From contig NZ_MSDF01000058.1 in NCBI RefSeq assembly GCF_002022275.1, forward strand, positions 92,600 through 156,599: a stretch of 64,000 nt of DNA, written 5' to 3'. Shown here piece after piece: positions 39,580 to 48,180 of this stretch; the stretch's first letter is position 1, and each line of letters starts with the position of its first letter. The stretch comes from Pseudomonas fluorescens. GTDB lineage: Bacteria; Pseudomonadota; Gammaproteobacteria; Pseudomonadales; Pseudomonadaceae. Under the pieces are notes generated by a model. The model was not told the origin of the DNA. It saw only the letters and a list, made by a program, of their open reading frames with translations, and searched no databases. A program made the position numbers and the translations under genes.

Positions 39580-40788
39580 TTATTGGTAGCCCTTGGGAAA
39601 CGGGTTCGGCTCGATCAGATCGGACTCGTAGATCACCTTGAACTGCCCATCAGGCTGCACCTCACCAATACGCGACTTGCTCCACAGGTGATGGTTTTCG
39701 TGAATCTTCACGTAGCCTTCCGGCGCGTTTTTCAGCTCGATGCCAGGCGATGCCGCCACGACTTTATCCACGTCAAAACTGCCCGCCTTCTCCACCGCCG
39801 CTTTCCACAACCATGGGCCGAGGTAGGCAGCCTGGGTTACGTCGCCAATCACCGCATCCTTGCCGTATTTGGCCTTGAACGCTGCGACGAAGGCTTTGTT
39901 GTTCGGGTTGTCGAGGCTCTGGAAGTACTTCATCGAAGCATAGAAACCGGCCATGTTCTCGCCGCCGATGCCGAGCAGTTCATCCTCGGTCACCGACAGG
40001 GTCAGCAGGGTCTGCTTGGACGAATTCACACCCGCCGCGTTGAGTTGCTTGTAGAAGGCCACGTTGGAGCCGCCCACCACCGCCGCGAACACCACGTCAG
40101 GCTTTTTCAGCTTGACCTTGTTGATCAGCGAACCGAACTGGGTGTTGCCCAGCGGGTAGTAGTCTTCGCCGACCACGGTGCCGTGCAACACGTTTTCAAT
40201 GTGCTTGCGCGCGATCTTCATCGAGGTGCGTGGCCAGATGTAGTCCGAGCCGACCAGGTAGAAGGTCTTGGCGCCTTTGGTCTTGGCGATCCAGTCGAGG
40301 CTGGCGAGAATTTGCTGGGTGGCTTCTTGCCCGGTGTAGATCACGTTTTTCGACTGTTCCAGGCCTTCATAGAAAGTCGGATAGTAGAGCAAGCCGTTTT
40401 CTTTCTCGAAGATCGGCAGCACGGCTTTGCGCGAAGCCGAGGTCCAGCAGCCGAACACGGCGGCGACCTTGTCGTTGACCAGCAGTTTCTTGGCTTTCTC
40501 GGCGAAGGTCGGCCAGTCAGAGGCGCCGTCTTCCTGAATCACCTTGATCTGCCGTCCCAGAATCCCGCCCGAGGCGTTGATTTGGTCGATGGCCAGGCGC
40601 TCGGCCTGAATCGAACCGGTTTCGGAAATCGCCATGGTGCCGGTCGCCGAGTGCAACTGGCCGACGGTGACTTCGGTGGGGGTCACGGCCAGGCCTTCGT
40701 TATCGGCCAGCACGCCCTGGCTGAACAGAGCGGCCGCCAGCAATGACAGGGCCAACAAGGGTTTGGAGCGGATCAATCGTGGTGCCAT
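39580..40788 (-). CDS. urtA: Urea/short-chain amide ABC transporter substrate-binding protein UrtA
   Basis: A 402-residue periplasmic binding protein of the UrtA/FmdD (type-I, LivJ-like) family. I start it at ATG 40788 (MAPRLIRSKPLLALSLLAAA), which gives a signal peptide cleaved after VLA near residue 28 and has AGAGGAG at 7 nt. The longer open frame runs back through a REPIN and is not plausible. Motifs include VGQLHSATGTMAISETG and FGCWTSASRKAVLP, typical of urea-binding UrtA. With formamidase and AmiE next door, formamide or acetamide are equally likely ligands, as for FmdD. Likely control is by the two-component system transcribed divergently. Confidence 0.92.
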   Translation of the reverse strand: MAPRLIRSKPLLALSLLAAALFSQGVLADNEGLAVTPTEVTVGQLHSATGTMAISETGSIQAERLAIDQINASGGILGRQIKVIQEDGASDWPTFAEKAKKLLVNDKVAAVFGCWTSASRKAVLPIFEKENGLLYYPTFYEGLEQSKNVIYTGQEATQQILASLDWIAKTKGAKTFYLVGSDYIWPRTSMKIARKHIENVLHGTVVGEDYYPLGNTQFGSLINKVKLKKPDVVFAAVVGGSNVAFYKQLNAAGVNSSKQTLLTLSVTEDELLGIGGENMAGFYASMKYFQSLDNPNNKAFVAAFKAKYGKDAVIGDVTQAAYLGPWLWKAAVEKAGSFDVDKVVAASPGIELKNAPEGYVKIHENHHLWSKSRIGEVQPDGQFKVIYESDLIEPNPFPKGYQ

Positions 40789-40854
40789 GGGGCGACTCCT
40801 CTGCAATGAGGGGGTCAGCATGGCGGCATGGGGCCAGCGCGGGTATACGCAGCC

Positions 40855-40883
40855 TGACGTAACGGAGTACGTCATTTGACGTA
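40855..40883. promoter_or_regulatory. Three TGACGTA half-sites upstream of urtA
   Basis: TGACGTA (40855-40861), then TACGTCA (40868-40874), form a perfect 7-bp inverted repeat with a 6-nt spacer. A third TGACGTA follows at 40877-40883, so TACGT (40868-40872) and ACGTA (40879-40883) are again 6 nt apart. That second spacing equals the fmdA site. The cluster is 67-95 nt upstream of the urtA ATG. Confidence 0.65.
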
Positions 40884-40940
40884 TGCCGCCGCGCACCATT
40901 TTCGCGCAGGATCCCGCCCGCCCCGACACCGCATACCCCT

Positions 40941-41028
40941 GTGGGAGCTGGCTTGCCTGCGATGGCGGTACATCAGGCGACATCTGCAGTGGCTGACCCA
41001 GCGCTATCGCAGGCAAGCCAGCTCCCAC
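40941..41028. repeat. REPIN upstream of the permease-kinase gene (GTGGGAGCTGGCTTGCC type)
   Basis: Inverted REP pair, GTGGGAGCTGGCTTGCCTGC at the left and its complement at the right. Same family as 45118-45205 and 58419-58503. With the copy at 45118 it brackets the kinase-regulator pair. Confidence 0.88.
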
Positions 41029-41089
41029 ATTTTGAATCAGGGCATGGAACTTGCTCACCTATCATGCCCACCCCCCGGAGCCTCCCACC

Positions 41090-44000
41090 GTGTACCCTCC
41101 TTCCGGCACTCAGCGCATCGTCAAGATTCGCCGCGACTACAACTCCTGGGTCGCCGACGAGACCATGGAAGACTACGCCCTGCGCTACACCCCCAAGTCC
41201 TTTCGCAAATGGTCGGAGTTGCGCATCGCCAACACCGCCCTCGGCGCCGTGTCATTCCTGGCGCTGGAAGCCATCGGCGGCGTATTGGCCTTGAGTTACG
41301 GGTTCACCAACACCTTCTGGGCAATCCTCGCCATCAGCCTGGTGATCTTTCTCACCGGCCTGCCCATCAGCTACTACGCCGCGCGCTACGGCGTGGACAT
41401 GGACCTGCTGACCCGTGGCGCCGGCTTCGGCTACATCGGCTCCACCATTACTTCATTGATTTACGCCAGCTTCACCTTTCTGTTCTTCGCCCTCGAAGCG
41501 GCAATCATGGCCCTGGCGCTGGAGCTGTATTTCCATATCCCGTTGGCCATCGCCTATGTGATCTGCTCACTGCTAGTGATCCCGCTGGTGGCCTACGGCG
41601 TAACCCTGATCAGCCGCCTGCAATTGTGGACACAACCGGTCTGGCTGCTGTTGCTGGTGCTGCCCTACGGCTTTGTCTGGTGGAAAAACCCTGACGCCTT
41701 CACGGACTGGACCAGTTTTGTCGGACGCAGCGGTGACAGTGGCGGCTTTAACCTGTTGTCGTTCTGCGCCGCCTGCACCGTGGCGTTGTCGCTGGTGACG
41801 CAGATCGGCGAACAGGTGGACTACCTGCGCTTCCTGCCGGAAAAAACCGCCGCCAACCGCAAGCGCTGGTGGGCCGCCCTGCTCTGCGCCGGGCCTGGCT
41901 GGATCATTCCCGGCGCGTTGAAAATGTTCGCCGGGGCGTTTTTGGCGTTTCTCGCCCTGCAACATGAAATCCCCATGGAACGCGCCGCCGAGCCGACCCA
42001 AATGTACCTGGTCGCGTTCCGCTACGTGTTCAGCTCGCCGGAATGGGCCCTCGGCGCGATGGTGCTGTTTGTGTTCATCTCGCAGATGAAGATCAACCTG
42101 ACCAACGCCTACGCCGGCTCGCTGGCCTGGTCGAACTTCTTCGCCCGCGTCACCCATAGCCACCCCGGGCGTGTGGTGTGGCTGGTGTTCAACGTGGCCA
42201 TCGCGTTGATGCTGATGGAGTTGGGCGTGTTCGACGTCATCGACCAAGTGCTGGGGCTTTACGCGAACATTGCCATCGCCTGGATTGGCACACTGGTGGC
42301 GGACCTTGTGATCAACAAGCCGCTGGGGCTGTCGCCCAAGCACATCGAATTCAAGCGTGCGCACCTCTACGATATCAACCCGGTAGGCGTCGGCTCGATG
42401 CTGATCGCCTCGTTGCTGTCGATCCTCGCCCACTTCGGCCTGTTCGGCGCCCTGGCCCAGGCAGCGCCGCCGTTTGTGGCGCTGGGCACGGCATTGATCA
42501 TGGCGCCGTTGTTGGCCTGGTTGACCAAGGGCAAGTACTACATCGCCCGCACCAGCGCCCTGCACCTGATTCACCCGGTGGCCCCCGCCACCCACGCGGT
42601 GTGCGGGCTGTGCAGCAACCCGTTCGAAACGGCGGACATGGCGTTCTGCCCGGCCTACAGCACGCCGATCTGTTCGCTGTGCTGCTCGCTGGATGCGCGG
42701 TGTGGCGACCGCTGCAAACCCCACGCGCGGCTGGTGACGCAGTTTGAAGGCGTGTTGCGCCTGTTACTGCCCAACACAGTGATGCCGCGTCTGCACACGC
42801 GCTTGGCACATTACCTCGGGTTGCTGCTGGCGTTGGTGCTGATGCTCGCGGGCGCGCTGGCGTTGATCTACGTGCAGGCGGCGCAAGGGTTGCCCCATTC
42901 AGAAACCCTCTACCAAGCCTTCTTCAAGGCCTTCCTCACCCTCTCGGTGCTGGCCGCCGTGCTCGCCTGGTGGGTGGTGCTGACCCGCGAAAGCCGCGGC
43001 GTGGCCCAGGAAGAGTCCGACCGTCAGACCCTGCTGCTGATGCAGGAAATCGATGCTCACAGCCTCACCGATCAAGCCCTGCAACAGGCCAAGGAAGCCT
43101 CGGAAGCCGCGAACGCCGCCAAGAGCCGCTACGTCACCGGGCTGTCCCACGAGTTGCGCACGCCGCTGAACAGCATGCTCGGTTTCACCCAGATCCTGCA
43201 GCGTGACAGCGCCATGCCCGAACAGCATCAGGACGCACTGGCGACCATCCTGCGCAGCGGCACGCACCTGGTGTCGCTGATCGACGGCTTGCTCGATGTG
43301 GCCAAGATCGAAGCCGGCAAGTTGCGCCTGGAACTCACTGAAATCCCCTTCCCCGAGCTGATTCATGATCTGGAGCAGATGTTCACGCCCCAGGCCCAGG
43401 ACAAGGGCCTGCGCTTTCGGCTGGATTGCGTGGGCAAGATCCCGGCGGTGGTGCGTGGCGACGAAAAACGCGTGCGGCAAATCCTGATCAACCTGCTGGG
43501 CAACGCAGTGAATTTCACCGACAGCGGCGAGGTATGTCTGCGGGTCAGTTACCGGCACGAAACCGCCAATTTTGAAATTATCGACACCGGCATCGGCATT
43601 GACCCTGCACAGATCGAGCAGATTTTTCAGCCGTTCGAACGCGGCGACTTGATGCGCCAGGACAAAGGCGTGGGCCTGGGGCTGACCATCACGCGCATGC
43701 TCACGGCCTTGATGGGCGGCGAGTTGCGGGTGACCAGCGAACTCGACAAAGGCACCTGTTTTCAGGTGCGCTTGTTCCTGTCCCAAGTGCGCGCGCCGCA
43801 AGCCGTGGTGCATGTGGAACACGACATCATCGGCTATCAAGGCGAGCGCCGGCGCATCCTGGTGGTGGATGACCATGTGGACCACCGCAAGGTGCTCAGC
43901 GGCATGCTCACGCCGCTGGGGTTTGAGGTGATTCAGGCCAGCAATGGCCAGGACGCGATCCGCCAAGTGGCGCTGCTGGCGCCGGACCTGATCCTGATGG

Positions 44001-44473
44001 ACCTGTCGATGCCGACGCTGGACGGCTACGAAACCAGCCGGTTGATCCGACGCAATGCGCTGTCCACTGCGCCGATCATCGTCATCTCGGCCAACGCTTT
44101 CACCGACGACCGCGAGCGCAGCATCGCGGCCGCCTGCAACGACTACCTGGCCAAACCGGTGCGCACGCCCGAGCTGCTCGGGCGCGTGCAACAGCACCTG
44201 GGTTTGCTGTGGCTGCGGCGCACCAAAAGCCTTGTCCCGCCGCCGCCGCCCAGCGTGCTGCCGGGTCCTGAAGACCTCGCCGCGCTGATTGAACTCAGCG
44301 CCATCGGCTATGTACGCGGCCTGCACGAAAAACTCGACACGATCCTGGAACACACCCCGGACACCGGCCCTTTCATCACGAAAGTGCGCGGCTTGCTCAA
44401 GGGTTTCCGCCTGGATGAACTCAACCGAACCCTCAAGGAGGCCGAAGATGAATGCACTCACCCGCAGCACTGA
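41090..44473 (+). CDS. NCS1-like permease fused to a hybrid histidine kinase
   Basis: About 1127 residues, start GTG 41090 behind GGAG at 9 nt; a TTG 13 codons earlier has no site. Residues 40-490 are a polytopic permease-like domain of the NCS1 (purine/cytosine/hydantoin) type, about 12 helices, with GGVLALSYGFTNTFWAI and QIGEQVDYLRFLPE. A Cys-rich linker at about 504-541 holds nine cysteines (CGLC, FCPAY, CSLCC, RCGDRC). Two more helices follow, then HisKA with phospho-acceptor His687 in SHELRTP, an HATPase domain with N (LGNAVNF) and G (DTGIGID, GVGLGLT) boxes, and a receiver with Asp971 in LMDLSMP. The C-terminal 90 residues are not clearly an HPt. It probably senses or co-transports a nitrogen compound. 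It is divergent from urtA and coupled to the LuxR-type regulator, so it likely controls the amide/urea genes. Confidence 0.9.
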   Translation: MYPPSGTQRIVKIRRDYNSWVADETMEDYALRYTPKSFRKWSELRIANTALGAVSFLALEAIGGVLALSYGFTNTFWAILAISLVIFLTGLPISYYAARYGVDMDLLTRGAGFGYIGSTITSLIYASFTFLFFALEAAIMALALELYFHIPLAIAYVICSLLVIPLVAYGVTLISRLQLWTQPVWLLLLVLPYGFVWWKNPDAFTDWTSFVGRSGDSGGFNLLSFCAACTVALSLVTQIGEQVDYLRFLPEKTAANRKRWWAALLCAGPGWIIPGALKMFAGAFLAFLALQHEIPMERAAEPTQMYLVAFRYVFSSPEWALGAMVLFVFISQMKINLTNAYAGSLAWSNFFARVTHSHPGRVVWLVFNVAIALMLMELGVFDVIDQVLGLYANIAIAWIGTLVADLVINKPLGLSPKHIEFKRAHLYDINPVGVGSMLIASLLSILAHFGLFGALAQAAPPFVALGTALIMAPLLAWLTKGKYYIARTSALHLIHPVAPATHAVCGLCSNPFETADMAFCPAYSTPICSLCCSLDARCGDRCKPHARLVTQFEGVLRLLLPNTVMPRLHTRLAHYLGLLLALVLMLAGALALIYVQAAQGLPHSETLYQAFFKAFLTLSVLAAVLAWWVVLTRESRGVAQEESDRQTLLLMQEIDAHSLTDQALQQAKEASEAANAAKSRYVTGLSHELRTPLNSMLGFTQILQRDSAMPEQHQDALATILRSGTHLVSLIDGLLDVAKIEAGKLRLELTEIPFPELIHDLEQMFTPQAQDKGLRFRLDCVGKIPAVVRGDEKRVRQILINLLGNAVNFTDSGEVCLRVSYRHETANFEIIDTGIGIDPAQIEQIFQPFERGDLMRQDKGVGLGLTITRMLTALMGGELRVTSELDKGTCFQVRLFLSQVRAPQAVVHVEHDIIGYQGERRRILVVDDHVDHRKVLSGMLTPLGFEVIQASNGQDAIRQVALLAPDLILMDLSMPTLDGYETSRLIRRNALSTAPIIVISANAFTDDRERSIAAACNDYLAKPVRTPELLGRVQQHLGLLWLRRTKSLVPPPPPSVLPGPEDLAALIELSAIGYVRGLHEKLDTILEHTPDTGPFITKVRGLLKGFRLDELNRTLKEAEDECTHPQH

Positions 44474-45113
44474 ACCCGGCGTGGTGCTGATCGTCGACGA
44501 CACCCCGGACAACCTCGCCATGCTCTCTGACGCTCTCGACGACGCGGGCTACATGGTGCTGGTGGCCCTCGACGGCCTCAGCGCGCTGAACCGCGTGCAA
44601 CGCCGGCGCCCGGACCTGATTTTGCTCGACGCGATGATGCCGGGCCTGGACGGCTTTGAAACCTGCCGCCGGCTCAAGGCGCAGCCCTCAAGCGCGGATA
44701 TCCCGGTGGTGTTCATGACCGGACTGACCGACAGCAAGCACGTGGTACAGGGGTTTGAGGTGGGCGGCAGTGATTACGTGACCAAGCCGATTCAGACGGA
44801 TGAGGTGTTGGCGCGAGTGGCGGCGCATTTGCGTACGTCGCGGATTTTGTTGTCGGCACGTGAGGCAAGCCAGCCCAGTGTGTTGACGCTGGAGGATGCG
44901 CCGGCGCAACGGCTATTGACGGCGCGGTTTCAATTGACCGAGCGCGAGGTTGAGGTGCTGCGCTGGGTGGCGTGCGGGAAGACCAATCGGGATATTGGGG
45001 ATATTTTGGGGTTGAGCCCGAGGACGGTGAATAAGCATTTGGAGCATGTGTATGTGAAGCTCGGTGTAGAGACCCGCACCGCCGCGACATCGGTTGCGTT
45101 AGCTGCGATATGA
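44448..45113 (+). CDS. LuxR-family (NarL/FixJ) response regulator
   Basis: A 221-residue response regulator, start ATG 44448 with AAGGAG at 8 nt. It overlaps the kinase by 26 nt, so the two are co-translated partners. The receiver (about 13-130) has the acidic pair VDDTPD and phospho-acceptor Asp in LLDAMMPGLDG. The C-terminal LuxR helix-turn-helix begins LTEREVEVLRWVACGKTNRD and carries LSPRTVNKHLEHVY. Such regulators bind short inverted repeats, and the TACGT-N6-ACGTA elements at urtA and fmdA are the best candidate targets. Confidence 0.92.
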   Translation: MNALTRSTEPGVVLIVDDTPDNLAMLSDALDDAGYMVLVALDGLSALNRVQRRRPDLILLDAMMPGLDGFETCRRLKAQPSSADIPVVFMTGLTDSKHVVQGFEVGGSDYVTKPIQTDEVLARVAAHLRTSRILLSAREASQPSVLTLEDAPAQRLLTARFQLTEREVEVLRWVACGKTNRDIGDILGLSPRTVNKHLEHVYVKLGVETRTAATSVALAAI

Positions 45114-45117
45114 AAAT

Positions 45118-45205
45118 GTGGGAGCTGGCTTGCCTGCGATAGCGGTAAGTCAGCTTGCATCTTCGGTGACTGTTACTCAGCCATCGCAGGCAAGCCAGCT
45201 CCCAC
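45118..45205. repeat. REPIN downstream of the response regulator (GTGGGAGCTGGCTTGCC type)
   Basis: Inverted REP pair starting 4 nt after the response regulator stop, between it and the convergent iclR-type gene. It could also act as a bidirectional transcript end. Confidence 0.88.
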
Positions 45206-45233
45206 ACTTGATCTGCGATGTTGCGGATATTTG

Positions 45234-46064
45234 CTACCCGCCAAAGGTTTGTGAAGGCCGGCGCAGCGTCGGATCGAACGGGTTGATCCGCGGCCCGATC
45301 GCCGCCGCTTCGCGCTTGAGCAACTCCACCACCATCGGCAACCGCGTCGGTCCCAGCCGGTCACTGATGGTCGCCACACTCAACGCCGCCACCGCATGCC
45401 CGTCGCGGTTCAGGATGGGTACCGCCAAGCCTGCCATGCCTTCCAGGACGCCGGTATTGCGCGCGGCGTAGCCAAGTTTGCGCACGTTCTCCACTTCCGA
45501 ACGCAACAGCACCTCGTCATACAGGTGAAAGTCCTTGAGCCGTGGCAGGTTGTAGCGAATCACCGTCTCACGCTCTTCCTCCGGCAAGAACGCCAGAATC
45601 GCCAAACTGCCCTGCCCCACGCCCAACGCCACGCGCCCGCCGATATCACCGGTGAAGGTGCGAATAGGATAAGGGCCTTCGCTGCGGTCCAGGCAGATCG
45701 CGTCAAAGCCGCTGCGCGCCAGCAGGAACAGCGAGTCGCCCAATGACGCACTCAGCCGCAACATGCTCGGCCGCACCAAATCGCGCAGGTTGCCGGTCTT
45801 GCCCGCGTTAGCGGCCAGGGCGAAGAACTCCAGGCTCAGGCGATAGCGCTTGCTACGCGCGTCCTGCTCAACCATGCCCTCGTCCATCAGGCTGCGCAGC
45901 AGTCGGTGGGTCGTGGGCTGGGACAGGCCAACCTGTTGCGCAAGTTGAGTGACGCGTTCGCCGCCTTCAGGCACAGCGCCCAGCACACGCAGCAACGCAA
46001 ACAGTCGAGACACACCACCGGCGCCGACTTCCTTACCGTTTTCATTCCGCTCAGTGGAATCCAT
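45234..46064 (-). CDS. IclR-family transcriptional regulator
   Basis: A 276-residue regulator. A winged helix-turn-helix occupies about residues 18-75 (RVTQLAQQVGLSQPTTHRLL), followed by the IclR effector-binding domain to about 265, with GYAARNTGVLEGMAGLAVPI typical of the ligand pocket region. It is divergent from the ABC/dehydrogenase operon across 241 bp and is the obvious candidate regulator. Ligand unknown, probably the operon's substrate. Confidence 0.9.
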   Translation of the reverse strand: MDSTERNENGKEVGAGGVSRLFALLRVLGAVPEGGERVTQLAQQVGLSQPTTHRLLRSLMDEGMVEQDARSKRYRLSLEFFALAANAGKTGNLRDLVRPSMLRLSASLGDSLFLLARSGFDAICLDRSEGPYPIRTFTGDIGGRVALGVGQGSLAILAFLPEEERETVIRYNLPRLKDFHLYDEVLLRSEVENVRKLGYAARNTGVLEGMAGLAVPILNRDGHAVAALSVATISDRLGPTRLPMVVELLKREAAAIGPRINPFDPTLRRPSQTFGG

Positions 46065-46305
46065 AACAGCTTATCTCTAAGTATATTCTGGTGAGTGAAT
46101 AAAACTGAAAATAATAGTCCATTCAGTGAAATTCCATCTTCCGCCCATCCTAGTCTTCGTCCTAATCTGCGTCCACAGGGGCGAAATGAACAACTAACGG
46201 CAGCCGACTCCAGATCGAGCGCCACCGCACCCGCAACACCCTTTTCGCATCTGCCCAAAACAAAAAAGCGCGTTTCGACGCGACTCAAAAAGGTGGAACG
46301 CAACC
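46065..46305. other. Divergent promoter region between the IclR gene and the ABC/dehydrogenase operon
   Basis: 241 bp without a credible gene. AT-rich around 46085-46135, with TGAAT (46097-46101) and ATTCA (46128-46132) about 26 nt apart, and an ATTCC-N7-GGAAT repeat at about 46044-46060 at the very start of the regulator gene. Either could be an IclR operator; neither is strong. Confidence 0.35.
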
Positions 46306-47334
46306 ATGGCTTTTCTCCAACTCAACGCCTTGAGCAAACGCTACGGCGCCGTCGACGCGGTGGTCGCCACCGACCTTGCGGTGGAAAAAGGCGAATTCGT
46401 TTCCCTGCTCGGCCCCTCGGGCTGCGGCAAAACCACCACCCTGCAAATGATCGCCGGCTTCGTCGATGTGAGCGGCGGGCAGATCCTGCTCGACGGGCGC
46501 GACATCACCCACGCCAAACCCGCCAGCCGTGGCCTGGGCGTGGTGTTCCAGAGTTACGCGCTGTTCCCGCACATGACCGTGCGCGACAACGTCGCCTTCG
46601 GCTTGAAAATGCGCAAAGTCCCGGCAGGCGAGATCGCCAGCAAAGTCAAAACCGTGCTGGAGCTGGTGCGCCTGGCGCCCCACGCCGACCGTTATCCGCG
46701 CGAACTCTCCGGCGGCCAACGCCAACGCGTGGCCCTGGCCCGCGCGCTGGTGATCGAGCCGCCGGTGCTGCTGCTGGATGAGCCGCTGTCCAACCTCGAC
46801 GCTAATTTGCGCGAAGAGATGCAGTTTGAAATCCGCCGAATCCAGTGCGCCGTCGGCATCACTACCTTGATGGTCACTCACGACCAGGCCGAAGCCCTGT
46901 CGATCAGCGACCGCGTGGTGGTGATGCAGGCCGGGCGCGTGACCCAGATCGACACGCCGTACAAGCTCTACGAACACCCGCGCACGCGGTTCATCTCGGA
47001 CTTCGTCGGCAAGGCCAATCTGCTGCCCGGTGATTACGACCAGCTTGGCATCCCGCAAGTACGCCATGAAGCCGGCAACGGCGAACTGACCCTGAGCCTG
47101 CGCCCGGAAAAAATCCAGCTGGTGGGCGCCGGCACGGGTCGCCTGCAAGGCAAGGTCCTCGACAGTTACTTCTTCGGCAGCCAATGGCTGTACCGCATCC
47201 ACACCGGCCTCGGCGAAATTACCGTGGTACGCGGCAATGACGGCAGCGCGCCGCTGGGCTGCGGGGCACTCGTGGGCCTGGACTGGCACGCCGACCTGTT
47301 GCGAGTACTGGCGGCCGATGAGGTGCGCGCATGA
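46306..47334 (+). CDS. ABC transporter ATP-binding protein, spermidine/putrescine (PotA) type
   Basis: A 342-residue importer ATPase. Walker A GPSGCGKTT is at about residues 37-45, the signature LSGGQRQRVALARAL near 138, Walker B VLLLDEPLSNLD near 158, the switch His in VTHDQAEAL, and a C-terminal TOBE-type domain from about 235. It belongs to the PotA/FbpC class, which supplies energy for uptake of polyamines, opines or related cations. First gene of the operon, overlapping the next by 4 nt. Confidence 0.92.
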   Translation: MAFLQLNALSKRYGAVDAVVATDLAVEKGEFVSLLGPSGCGKTTTLQMIAGFVDVSGGQILLDGRDITHAKPASRGLGVVFQSYALFPHMTVRDNVAFGLKMRKVPAGEIASKVKTVLELVRLAPHADRYPRELSGGQRQRVALARALVIEPPVLLLDEPLSNLDANLREEMQFEIRRIQCAVGITTLMVTHDQAEALSISDRVVVMQAGRVTQIDTPYKLYEHPRTRFISDFVGKANLLPGDYDQLGIPQVRHEAGNGELTLSLRPEKIQLVGAGTGRLQGKVLDSYFFGSQWLYRIHTGLGEITVVRGNDGSAPLGCGALVGLDWHADLLRVLAADEVRA

Positions 47335-48176
47335 GCCGGGGTTATCTGCTCTCGTTACCGGCGCTGGTGCTGTTCAGCGGCCTGTTGATCCTGCCGCTGC
47401 TGATGACGTTGGTGCTGTCGTTCAACGTGTTCGACTATCAGGTAGGCGTGAAGGCCGATGAGTGGACCTTCGCGCATTACCTGTCGCTGTTCAGCGATTC
47501 GTACTTCTACGAGATTTTCTGGCGCACCTTCTGGATCAGCGCGCTGGTGACCTTGCTGTGCGTGGTGATCGGTGTGCCGGAGGCCTACATCCTCAGCCGC
47601 ATGGGCACGCCATGGCGCTCGATTTTCCTGATCCTGATCCTTACGCCGTTGCTGATTTCGGTGGTGGTGCGCGCCTTTGGCTGGAGCCTGTTGCTGGGTG
47701 CCGACGGGTTGGTGAACCAGTTGATCCAGGCCCTTGGCGGCCGCCCGGTGAAGCTGCTGTACACGCCGTTTGCCGTGGTGATCGCGTTGGTGCACGTGAT
47801 GCTGCCGTTCATGATCATCCCGGTGTGGACGTCCCTGCAAAAACTCGACCCGTCGGCGGAGCAGGCGGCGTTGTCGCTGGGTGCCAGCCAGGCCACGGTG
47901 ATGCGCAGAATCGTGTTGCCGCAGGTGATGCCCGGCGTGTTGTCCGGCACCTTGATCGTGTTTGGCCTGGCCGCCAGCTCATTTGCAATCCCCGGCCTGC
48001 TGGGCGGGCGACGCCTGAAAATGGTCGCCACCGTGGTGTACGACCAGTACCTCTCGGAACTCAACTGGCCGATGGGCGCGACCATCGCGGTAGTGCTGCT
48101 GTTGGTCAATTTGCTGATCATGCTGAGCTGGAACCGCATGGTCGAAAGCCGCTACAAAAAGTCCCTGGGGGTTTAA
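47331..48176 (+). CDS. ABC transporter permease, PotB type
   Basis: A 281-residue inner-membrane permease with six helices and the ATPase-coupling EAA loop EQAALSLGASQATVMRRIVLP near residues 178-198 (part shown). Pairs with the following PotC-type permease. The start overlaps the ATPase stop (ATGA). Confidence 0.92.
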   Translation: MSRGYLLSLPALVLFSGLLILPLLMTLVLSFNVFDYQVGVKADEWTFAHYLSLFSDSYFYEIFWRTFWISALVTLLCVVIGVPEAYILSRMGTPWRSIFLILILTPLLISVVVRAFGWSLLLGADGLVNQLIQALGGRPVKLLYTPFAVVIALVHVMLPFMIIPVWTSLQKLDPSAEQAALSLGASQATVMRRIVLPQVMPGVLSGTLIVFGLAASSFAIPGLLGGRRLKMVATVVYDQYLSELNWPMGATIAVVLLLVNLLIMLSWNRMVESRYKKSLGV

Positions 48177-48180
48177 GCGC

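Noticed and set aside
40789..41058. 90-codon N-terminal extension of urtA
   Set aside because: It translates a REPIN and removes the signal peptide from the N-terminus; ATG 40788 has a strong ribosome site.
42899..44521. 540-codon minus-strand frame opposite the kinase gene
   Set aside because: Antisense shadow of a convincing kinase; no domain match and no ribosome site.
46095..46781. 228-codon frame spanning the start of the ABC ATPase gene
   Set aside because: Out of frame with the conserved ATPase and Arg-rich; the divergent promoter explains the upstream part.
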